A DNA stretch of 25,377 nt from JBGPBY01 sp041481485 (GTDB taxonomy: Bacteria; Acidobacteriota; Terriglobia; 20CM-2-55-15): assembly GCA_041481485.1 (NCBI GenBank), contig JBGPBY010000026.1:1-25377 (forward strand). Direction: 5' to 3'. The notes under the pieces were generated by a model, which was not told where the DNA came from, did not search any database, and saw only the letters and a program-made list of their open reading frames with translations. A program made the translations under genes and the position numbers. Positions 9,901-16,196 of this stretch are shown here, in pieces (the stretch's first letter is position 1; every line of letters starts with the position of its first letter).

Positions 9901-10788
9901 CCGGCTCACGGCGCTGAGCCTCGCGGGTTCTACTTCTCGGATCGTCTGAATGGTTTCGTGAAGCTTTTTGCTGATGGGATAAGGCAGACGGCCTGCCAGC
10001 AGTTCGTAAAGAATGACTCCCAGTGCATAGACGTCGCTGCGTGTGTCGATATCGAGCGGATCGGCCATCGCCTGTTCGGGACTCATGTAAGCCAGAGTTC
10101 CGATCAGTTGCCCCATGTCGGTTTCCATCGTCGATCGTGTGTCGCTGTCGGTCACGCGGGCCACACCGAAATCCAGAACTTTGGGTTGTCCAGTATCGTC
10201 AACGAGAATGTTGGCCGGTTTGAGATCGCGGTGGATCAGGCCGCGCTGATGCGCGTGGTGCACTGCATCGCAGATCTTCACCATGATTTCCAAACGTTGG
10301 TTGGTGTTGAGATGATGCGATTCCGCATAGTTCTGCGGCTCGATGCCGCGAATGTACTCCATCGCAAAATAAGGCTGCGGTCCAAGACCGGTATCCACAG
10401 TTCCTGCCTCATAGATTTGCGCGATGCCAGGATGTTGCAGCCGGCCGAGCGCCTGGGACTCCTGTTCGAACCGCCGCAACAACTCTGGACTCGCCATGCC
10501 CGGCCGGATGATCTTCAAAGCAACGGTTCGCCGGGGCTGGTCCTGTTCGGCTTCGTAAACAATGCCCATTCCACCTTCGCCGATGACTCGAAGAATTCGA
10601 TATCGCCCGATAGCCGCTGGAGGTGCGCTAACGCCAGCAGGCGCGCTGTCCATATTGAGGGTGTCCTTAACGCCTTCCGACGCCGATTCGAGTCCCATTT
10701 CAAACAGGCATCGCGGGCAGCGTCCACCGATCACGCCGGCCTTCGGCAGCGGGCTGCCACATCGCATGCATTGGTTCAACTCACTCAT
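6928..10788 (-). CDS. kinase 2: membrane Ser/Thr protein kinase with zinc ribbon and very long TPR sensor region
   Basis: A 1286-residue Pkn-type kinase. Domains in order: a zinc ribbon with C7, C10, C24 and C27; a kinase domain from about residue 62 with the G-loop GEGGMG, ATP-site K92, HRDLKPAN (catalytic D188), DFG (D206) and SPEQ; a membrane segment at about 359-381; a charged coiled-coil-like stretch (about 385-440); and about 800 residues of degenerate TPR-type repeats with the recurring core YAEAE plus two-helix spacing (about 490-1275). The TPR part should be extracytoplasmic and may bind peptides or partners. All catalytic residues are present. AAGGAG about nine bases before ATG supports the start. 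It is the last gene of the sigma/kinase cluster and a near-copy of kinase 1 up to the membrane segment. Confidence 0.93.
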   Translation of the reverse strand: MSELNQCMRCGSPLPKAGVIGGRCPRCLFEMGLESASEGVKDTLNMDSAPAGVSAPPAAIGRYRILRVIGEGGMGIVYEAEQDQPRRTVALKIIRPGMASPELLRRFEQESQALGRLQHPGIAQIYEAGTVDTGLGPQPYFAMEYIRGIEPQNYAESHHLNTNQRLEIMVKICDAVHHAHQRGLIHRDLKPANILVDDTGQPKVLDFGVARVTDSDTRSTMETDMGQLIGTLAYMSPEQAMADPLDIDTRSDVYALGVILYELLAGRLPYPISKKLHETIQTIREVEPARLSAVSRSYRGDIETIVGKALEKDRTRRYASAAGMSADLRRFLKSEPIAARPPSSTYQLQKFIRRHRALVSGIAAVFVVLIAGVAGTTMYAVRAGRERDIALEVKLERDSALSDAISQRDNAEGSMNRAKFEMERTKEQTEIAVQEKKRADIAAANSKLFLEFLGIDILGMANPYTQSAPGQPNGGKNSPNPSITLKEALDLSVKRIPIRFGGQPLEEAAIREFLSDAYVGMGSYVEGREQLNLTVDLRRRAQGETDPETLRATAKLADVYSDLNLYPAAEDLAKKVILDAHRSTSNVDPSVLTAVSTLVWIYSGTRTNTNPSEGFSQIDRFLKDEVIDYQRRKSGEGNSTAQFETALLSLYTDFKPPKYAEAEAFMMQIANARRRALGEDNPATLGAIKQLIGLYLIPQPQPKYAEAEAYLKPLVDAHRRTLGDESPAIQATINYLLSVYLDQSQSRYAEAESLLTRVREDARRKLGSESHANRNASIGLADLYFRQTRYQDAEDLLLPLATSAVMAEAAVHPLTLDMQPAYLDNLDRTSQVYGKPGNSAPADTMARLSRAEHLTIVDVLDRLFQIYSKQGNSDRARAMANQLKTMLEMALESAQKNDPTGENLVTPLKSMGAIAMSFIDQQRYGEAEDLLDTVVDAYRRLPRSNVNARYTAALPTSAVIPYINTGADSQASRYQQLAGSDTRARDIATLLTSAAIAYTRKGNDRQAEKLLLEVLDIDRAALSDTDWDMQRTLWRLAAWYMDRGRYEEAHDAFDQLNKVQAALYGAEHTITRTTMLDMSVLCTDQMRVESARGKRDRVRLLVEARLDLETRLFGLYRSLPGGEKSSLTRIQMSGVGIDLAILGKYAEAEKTFTQLLAIQRVAEGVPQGQIPGALALIGWTQFHQQKYAEAEASLREALRGLEEIQSDIWARHNTESMLGATLVALQKYAEAEPHLLNSYEKMLQRTPGLPASGFTAEFEVGERILMLYQDWGKPEKVAEWRQKLQR

Positions 10789-10880
10789 GAACTGTCTCCT
10801 TATGCATTCAGGACGGACATTAGAAAGCGTATTTCCTCATCAATTTGATCGGGTGTTGAAACCGTTTCGCCGATTTCTTT
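9690..10880 (-). repeat. duplicated sigma-3'-end / kinase block, copy A
   Basis: This stretch carries the last ~25 codons of a sigma gene, then the zinc ribbon, kinase domain and membrane segment of kinase 2. It corresponds to 14130-15346 (copy B), about 4.5 kb away in the same orientation. By eye roughly nine residues in ten agree in the kinase domain, and long nucleotide runs are identical. Borders are approximate. Copy A has extra bases with its own Shine-Dalgarno between the sigma stop and the kinase ATG; in copy B the two genes overlap. Confidence 0.8.
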
Positions 10881-10940
10881 TCGGCCAGGAGCGATGCATG
10901 CAACCTGCACTATTTCGAGTTGCATGATCTTCCTTGTCAT
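10800..10940 (-). pseudogene. C-terminal remnant of an ECF-like sigma factor, still in an open frame
   Basis: A 46-codon frame whose last 25 residues run EIGETVSTPDQIDEEIRF, LMSVLNA. This matches the end of the intact sigma factor encoded before kinase 1 except for I/V and A/P. Upstream of that stretch (towards 10940) the similarity stops abruptly, so regions 2 and 4 are gone and it cannot be a working sigma factor. The frame's ATG overlaps the TGA of the PD40 gene as ATGA, so a short peptide may be translated by coupling. A frame open as far as 11057 exists, but it lies inside the PD40 gene. The best reading is a leftover of the duplication that produced kinase 2. Confidence 0.75.
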
Positions 10941-12673
10941 GGCTTCCAGTTCAGGATGACTTTGATTGGCGACTCGGCGTTCGGAGAAGCGATGACAAGG
11001 ATTCGCTGTCCATCGTCGGAAACCACATACTGCTGCGCAAAATTCGAACTCTCCCAACCGATGACGGGTGGCGCAAACAGTTGAATCGGTGTTCCCGCTT
11101 TGAAGTTTTTTCCGCCGGAATCCAATTCGATTGGCACGGCCATCAACATGCCATCCGGCGCGAGATAATAAAGTTCCTTTCCGTCAGCCCGCCATCGAGC
11201 CCAGACGCCACCGTTGATGGAAATCGGAGCCGATGTCTGTCCAAGCGCAGGAGGCTCAAATGGTCCGTGGATATGAATCTCGATTCTTCCGGGCTTGTCG
11301 GACGACTTATTGGATTCGAACGCGATCCATTTTCCATCCGGAGAGAACTGAGGCCATCGCAGTTCTGCTTCAGGAGGACTCTCGATGATTGGAATTTCCA
11401 CCAATCCGTTCATCTGCAGAGCCCATAGATCGGGCCTGCCCGTGCGATACAGCAGGTACCGGCCGTCGTGAGACCAGTCCATGGGATGCCTGAGATTGGG
11501 TTCGGTCAAAATCAAAGTTTCAGCCGCAGTCACTTCGACGGGTTTCTCATATAGCTCAGAATATTCATTGCGATTGGAACTAAAGGCGACCCGCCGGCCA
11601 TTGGGTGACCAGACCGGAAAATTCTCACGTGATTCATCGGAGGTGAATCGGCTAAATACTCCTTGGCTCATATCGAGCATCCACAAGTCGAGATTGCCGT
11701 CCGTACTTCGCTGCAGGATCAAAGTATGACGGTCAGGCGACAGCGATGGCGGTGCACCGCCTGCTATGAATGGTGCCCCGACTGTTTCAAGCCTCGTACC
11801 CTTTCGATCGAACCATGTGACTTGCTGCATGTTGCCCGCCGACCCGATGCGATAGGCGATATGACCATTGGATGTCGAGACCGCAGCACGCAATGCATTC
11901 ACCGGCACATTGTCGGCGAGCCGCGAAGGGCTACCGGAAAGCAACAAACGAACCGGGTCAAACGCCTGGGAATACAAGGCCCCATGATTGACGAAAAGCA
12001 GCCGTCCCGCGGCAAATGAACCGGCGGCTTCCGAATCGACCAAACGCTTGTTCTCACGTCCGTTCATCGAAGCAGCATAAATTCCACGAGCGCCCGGAAG
12101 GCCATCCACGTAGTAGAGAAAGTGCCGGCCATCCGGGAGGAACTCTGGATACTCATGGACCAATTCCTGCGGCGGAACCAGTTGAGTGACCGGTTCCAGC
12201 TCCCCACCATTGGCGGAAACCTTATAAATGACGTAGCCGCCGAGCCTGCTGTACAGAATCGTGTCATCCGGGCCCCACGTGCCGCCGCGGCCCCAGTGCG
12301 CGTACGGCACCAATGTCCGAATCTTCAGACTGTCCAGGTCCAGGCGTTTCAGCTCTCCATCAGAAAAGAAGCCAATGGACTTACTGTCCGGTGACCAAAA
12401 TGGAAACGGCAAGGTTGCGCCTTCAGTTCCAGGCAGCGGCTGCACGCGGTCCGAATCCAAAGAGCGCAGCCACAGCTGATGCAGGTTCCCGGCAGCCGCC
12501 ACATAAACAAGTTTCCGGCCGTCCGGGGAAATCGCCATCGAAACCACATCGTTCGTCGGACCGGCATCAACTTCGGATCGCACTTCGGCGGCGCGCGCTG
12601 CAACTGGGGTACGATTTGTCTGCGCTGGCAACAGGAAAAACACCAGGACTGCAATCATCGAAGACCCTCTCAT
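10937..12673 (-). CDS. secreted PD40/TolB-like beta-propeller protein
   Basis: A 578-residue exported protein. The N-terminus (MRGSSMIAVLVFFLLPAQT) is a signal peptide. The rest is built of PD40-type blades with recurring cores: SPDGRKLVY near the start, WSPDSKSIGFF, FLPDGRHFLYY, LSPDRHTLIL, WSPNGRRVAFSSNRN, WSHDGRYLLY and FSPDGKWIAFESN. In many acidobacterial proteins this propeller forms the periplasmic half of a Pkn-type kinase. Here it is a separate gene between two kinases, suggesting a partner or ligand-binding subunit (inference). A start at 12697 is possible, but ATG 12673 has GAGGAG about seven bases upstream and is preferred. It begins 44 nt after the kinase 1 stop, and its own stop overlaps the sigma remnant's ATG. 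Confidence 0.88.
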   Translation of the reverse strand: MRGSSMIAVLVFFLLPAQTNRTPVAARAAEVRSEVDAGPTNDVVSMAISPDGRKLVYVAAAGNLHQLWLRSLDSDRVQPLPGTEGATLPFPFWSPDSKSIGFFSDGELKRLDLDSLKIRTLVPYAHWGRGGTWGPDDTILYSRLGGYVIYKVSANGGELEPVTQLVPPQELVHEYPEFLPDGRHFLYYVDGLPGARGIYAASMNGRENKRLVDSEAAGSFAAGRLLFVNHGALYSQAFDPVRLLLSGSPSRLADNVPVNALRAAVSTSNGHIAYRIGSAGNMQQVTWFDRKGTRLETVGAPFIAGGAPPSLSPDRHTLILQRSTDGNLDLWMLDMSQGVFSRFTSDESRENFPVWSPNGRRVAFSSNRNEYSELYEKPVEVTAAETLILTEPNLRHPMDWSHDGRYLLYRTGRPDLWALQMNGLVEIPIIESPPEAELRWPQFSPDGKWIAFESNKSSDKPGRIEIHIHGPFEPPALGQTSAPISINGGVWARWRADGKELYYLAPDGMLMAVPIELDSGGKNFKAGTPIQLFAPPVIGWESSNFAQQYVVSDDGQRILVIASPNAESPIKVILNWKP

Positions 12674-12717
12674 GGACTCTCTCCTCTTTCCGAACAATAT
12701 TGGCAGTGGCTCAGGTC

Positions 12718-15267
12718 TCAGGGCTGGGCGCCAATCGTCATCACAATTTCACCTGGCGACACGCCCTGGAGTTTCAGCGGCATGTGCGTCAAGTCTGTTG
12801 AATCCATCTGGATCGATTTCAAGTAATAGCCGTCCGGAAGGCCGCTGGCGGAGATGCGGTAGTCGCCCAACGGCAACTGAATTCGGAATTTTCCATCCGT
12901 CAGAACGGCTGCAACATCCCTGCCTGCGCCTCCCGCGAACGAGAGTAAAAACGGCGGAGCCGTTTCATTCCCGCCGACCGAGACCACACGTCCGGAAACA
13001 ACGACATAACCCGCACGTGAGAATGCAAGTTGTATGTCGGTATGGTCACCTTTGAAATCCGCGGGGAAATTGGGAAACGGGCTCGAACTCTGAATTGCAA
13101 CTGCAGCGGCGTGATCTGCTTTCTCGTTTCCTGAACTGGAGACCAGGCGCATTTCCTGAAGCACGCCACTGGAAGCAATCGCAAAACGGACTACCACTCT
13201 TTGGGCTTTATGGGTGCCCGGCTCCGATGCCTCAGGCCTCAGTGAAAACCATGCCGAACGAATCGAGCCAATGGCTTTCTTAAGATAAGGGCCGAAATCG
13301 GAATTGTTCGTGGGCGAGACTATGACCGCCGATGTGCAATTGCATCGATTATCAATGTCAAAATCGAAGGGAATATATCGAGCCAATCTCAACTGTTCCA
13401 GGTTTGACGCGCCAGTTCCATCCAGGCGGAGCAAGCTCAGAATCTGTTGCCCAAGAGGATTATTTTTGATTGTCAGTTCTTCTGCGACCTTCCTGACCTC
13501 TGTTAGGGTCACGACAGCCTCGACGGGGTAGCCCATCAATTTGCGGATTTCTGCTTGGGAAATCCTGCTCGTCAATGTGAGGGCGTTCTCTTCTTTCAAC
13601 GCACTTTGCCGTCCTTCTACAACCTGTTTCCAGAGACGATTCGCATCTGGAAGCTTGACTTTGCCTTGAATTCCATAAAGATCGGCCAGTTTGTTCTTTG
13701 TCTCGAGGGTGTCGGGCGCATTTTCGCCGAGAAACCTCTTCTGTCGCTCGATTACTTCATTAAAGAGCGTCTCGGCTGCATCGTATCTTCGTTGGGAACC
13801 AGGTAATAGTGGTGCTATATACACCTCGGCCAGTGCAATCATGTGGGACCACGAAATGGGATCGTTGATGGCCAGCCGGAGACGGTCGGAATCCACAAGC
13901 GTGACATAGATTTTTTCCGCTTCGGAATAGTTTCCCTGAGAGACCAATTGCGCCGCCTGCGCCGGAATTCCTGACACGTCGGAGAGTTTCTCGGCGGCGA
14001 GCGCACGCTTTTCGTTTACCGTCGCGCGTAGAGTTTCAGCCTGCGCCTTTGCTAGCGCCGCACTGAGGTGGTTCTTTTCATCTTTAAGCGCACTCTCAGC
14101 TCGTACGCGTCCTCTCAATTCCGCCAGACTTACAACAATTCCAGCCACCAGCACGGCGAAGACGGCCGCGATTGCGCTCACCAGCACCTTGTGCCGTCGC
14201 GCGAACTTCTGCAATTGATAGCTCGTGCTCGGCGGCCGTGCAGCGATGGGCTCGTCCCTTAAAAAGCGCCGCAGGTCTGCAGCCATTCCCGCCGCCGATG
14301 CAAAACGACGCGTCCGGTCTTTTTCCAGCGCCTTGCCCACGATGGTTTCAATGTCTCCCCGGTAGGAACGGTTCAGGGTGCCGAGCCGCGTGGGTTCTTC
14401 CTCTCGAATTGTCTGAATGGTTTCGTAAATCTTCTTGCTGATGGGATACGGCAAACGCCCCACCAGCAGTTCGTAAAGGATCACTCCCAGTGCATAAACG
14501 TCACTGCGCGTGTCGATATCGAGCGGATCGGCCATCGCCTGCTCCGGACTCATGTAGGCAAGGGTTCCGATCAGTTGCCCCATGTCCGTCTGAATTGTCG
14601 CCCGGGTATCGCTATCGGTCACGCGTGCGACACCGAAATCCAAAACCTTGGGTTGTCCGGTATCGTCGACCAGGATGTTGGCCGGTTTGAGATCCCGGTG
14701 AATCAGGCCGCGCTGATGTGCGTGGTGCACTGCATCGCAGATCTTCACCATGATCTCCATGCGTTGGCTGGTGTTCAGGTGATGGGACTCGGCATAGTCC
14801 CGGGGCGAGATGCCACGGATGTACTCCATTGCAAAATACGGCTGGGGTCCGAAGCCCGCATCCACGGTTCCGGCCTCGTAGATTTGGGCGATGCCGGGAT
14901 GTTGCAATCGGCCGAGTGCCTGCGATTCCTGTTCAAACCGCCGCAGCAATTGAGGACTTGCCATGGTTGGTTTGATAATTTTGAGCGCGACGGTTCGGCG
15001 GGGCTGGTCCTGTTCGGCTTCATAAACGATGCCCATTCCACCTTCGCCAATGACACGGAGAATTCGATATCGTCCAATCGTCACTGGAGTCGGGGTTACG
15101 CCGCTGGACTTGTCCATATTCAGGGTGTCTTTACCGGCCTCAGACGCCGATTCGAGCCCTAGTTCGAACAGACATCGCGGACAGCGTCCGCCGACCACGC
15201 CGAATTTCGGTAGCTGACCGCCACAACGCTGGCACTGGTTTGTTTGACTGACGGCCGTGCTCATCAT
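12718..15267 (-). CDS. kinase 1: membrane Ser/Thr protein kinase with TPR, TonB-C-like and carboxypeptidase-regulatory-like tail
   Basis: An 849-residue Pkn-type kinase. Domains: a zinc ribbon (C12, C15, C29, C32); a kinase domain with GEGGMG (74-79), K96, HRDLKPAN (D192), DFG (D210) and SPEQ; a membrane segment at about 357-382; TPR-like helices at about 430-610; a TonB C-terminal-like domain at about 656-742 (FGPYLKKAIGSIRSAWF, then VVVRFAIASSGVL); and a C-terminal transthyretin-like / carboxypeptidase-regulatory fold (about 749-849: DGKFRIQLPLGDYRISASGLP, in two parts). The tail lies outside the cytoplasmic membrane and could touch the envelope. The catalytic set is complete. Its ATG overlaps the sigma stop (ATGATG), giving translational coupling; the second ATG (15264) is an equal candidate. 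Confidence 0.92.
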   Translation of the reverse strand: MMSTAVSQTNQCQRCGGQLPKFGVVGGRCPRCLFELGLESASEAGKDTLNMDKSSGVTPTPVTIGRYRILRVIGEGGMGIVYEAEQDQPRRTVALKIIKPTMASPQLLRRFEQESQALGRLQHPGIAQIYEAGTVDAGFGPQPYFAMEYIRGISPRDYAESHHLNTSQRMEIMVKICDAVHHAHQRGLIHRDLKPANILVDDTGQPKVLDFGVARVTDSDTRATIQTDMGQLIGTLAYMSPEQAMADPLDIDTRSDVYALGVILYELLVGRLPYPISKKIYETIQTIREEEPTRLGTLNRSYRGDIETIVGKALEKDRTRRFASAAGMAADLRRFLRDEPIAARPPSTSYQLQKFARRHKVLVSAIAAVFAVLVAGIVVSLAELRGRVRAESALKDEKNHLSAALAKAQAETLRATVNEKRALAAEKLSDVSGIPAQAAQLVSQGNYSEAEKIYVTLVDSDRLRLAINDPISWSHMIALAEVYIAPLLPGSQRRYDAAETLFNEVIERQKRFLGENAPDTLETKNKLADLYGIQGKVKLPDANRLWKQVVEGRQSALKEENALTLTSRISQAEIRKLMGYPVEAVVTLTEVRKVAEELTIKNNPLGQQILSLLRLDGTGASNLEQLRLARYIPFDFDIDNRCNCTSAVIVSPTNNSDFGPYLKKAIGSIRSAWFSLRPEASEPGTHKAQRVVVRFAIASSGVLQEMRLVSSSGNEKADHAAAVAIQSSSPFPNFPADFKGDHTDIQLAFSRAGYVVVSGRVVSVGGNETAPPFLLSFAGGAGRDVAAVLTDGKFRIQLPLGDYRISASGLPDGYYLKSIQMDSTDLTHMPLKLQGVSPGEIVMTIGAQP

Positions 15268-15346
15268 GGGTTCAATACCGACATTAGAAAGCGTATTTCC
15301 TCATCAACTTGATCGGGCGTTGAAACGGTTTCGCCGATCTCCTCGC
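14130..15346 (-). repeat. duplicated sigma-3'-end / kinase block, copy B
   Basis: The counterpart of 9690-10880. It contains the final ~25 codons of the intact sigma gene and the zinc ribbon, kinase domain and membrane segment of kinase 1. The downstream sensor parts of the two kinases show no such similarity, and neither does the sigma sequence upstream of 15346. The breakpoints therefore fall inside sigma and just after the membrane segment. Borders are approximate. Confidence 0.8.
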
Positions 15347-15989
15347 GCAACAGCCGCCGATACTTCCGGCGCATTCGAAGCACAGACATGCGCACGGCGC
15401 CGACGGACATCTCCATCTGCCGGGCAACATCTTCGTAGCCGATATCATCGGAATCCTTGTTCAGAAACGCGGACAGACGTTCAAACTGATCGCCCTTTTC
15501 CGCCCGCATGAAGTCTTCGCGTAACCGAACCAGCACTCGTTCAAGAATGGACAGAGCCCAGCGGCGGACAAACAAACTCTCAGGAGTAGATTCCTCGACA
15601 ATCGCCGGTTCATACCATCGTTCCGCTTCCACGATGTCGATGGAAACCGCAGTCTGCTTTCCTCCGCGTTTGAGCGCATGCGCACGGTCCCACTCATTGG
15701 CGAGAAAATGAGTCACAGACGCCAGCAGGAAAGAGCGAAACCTGCCTCGCTTTTGATCGGCTTCGGCCAGATAGTTTTTTTCCAGCAACAGTGCAAAGAA
15801 GCCCTGAGTGAGGTCCTGGGATTGGTCCGGATCGTAGCCTTTGCGCCGGACGAATGCGTAAACCGGATGCCAGTATGTCTGGCACAGGAGTGCCAATGCC
15901 TGCCTGGAGTCCTGGGTTGGGTGAATTGCCGCGGCCTGAACCAGAGTCCAACTAGTGGTATGAAATCCCGACGTTGGGGTAGCAGGCAT
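15264..15989 (-). CDS. ECF-like RNA polymerase sigma factor of the kinase-associated type
   Basis: A 241-residue sigma70-family protein. A sigma-2-like N-terminal part (YWHPVYAFVRRKGYDPDQSQDLTQGFF, in pieces; then RGRFRSFLLASVTHFLANEWDR) binds the core and the -10 region. A sigma-4-like helix-turn-helix is present near the end (DIGYEDVARQMEMSVGAVRM, then RMRRKYRRLLREEIG). It is translationally coupled to kinase 1 through an ATGA overlap, so the kinase probably acts in the same pathway, perhaps by phosphorylating or releasing this factor (inference). There is no anti-sigma gene beside it. The start is uncertain. The frame opens at 16151 and ATG 16079 also exists, but the family-like sequence begins near MPATPTSGFHTTSW, so 15989 was taken although no clear Shine-Dalgarno precedes it. 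Confidence 0.82.
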   Translation of the reverse strand: MPATPTSGFHTTSWTLVQAAAIHPTQDSRQALALLCQTYWHPVYAFVRRKGYDPDQSQDLTQGFFALLLEKNYLAEADQKRGRFRSFLLASVTHFLANEWDRAHALKRGGKQTAVSIDIVEAERWYEPAIVEESTPESLFVRRWALSILERVLVRLREDFMRAEKGDQFERLSAFLNKDSDDIGYEDVARQMEMSVGAVRMSVLRMRRKYRRLLREEIGETVSTPDQVDEEIRFLMSVLNP

Positions 15990-16196
15990 CAGATATGGCA
16001 CGCAGTCTACCACCAACGGCAAAGTCCGCCCGAAGGGGAACGCTTGTTTACCTTTGTATTCCTGAGACCGCTTCTGCATGAAATATGACCCATAATCTTT
16101 AATGAAGCGGATACAGAAATTTGTCACATGGCCAGTTTTTGGGCTTCTCAACTGGCACTTGGCGGTTCTTCAATCGTATGCTTTCATCCGTTTGAT

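Noticed and set aside
9568..10848. 426-codon plus-strand open frame opposite kinase 2
   Set aside because: It is the antisense shadow of the conserved kinase domain. The residues are rich in R, H and C with no fold, and a similar shadow lies opposite kinase 1 (14575-15162).
10941..11057. N-terminal extension of the sigma stub
   Set aside because: These 39 codons lie wholly inside the propeller gene in another frame and show no sigma similarity; the real stub begins at the ATGA at 10940.
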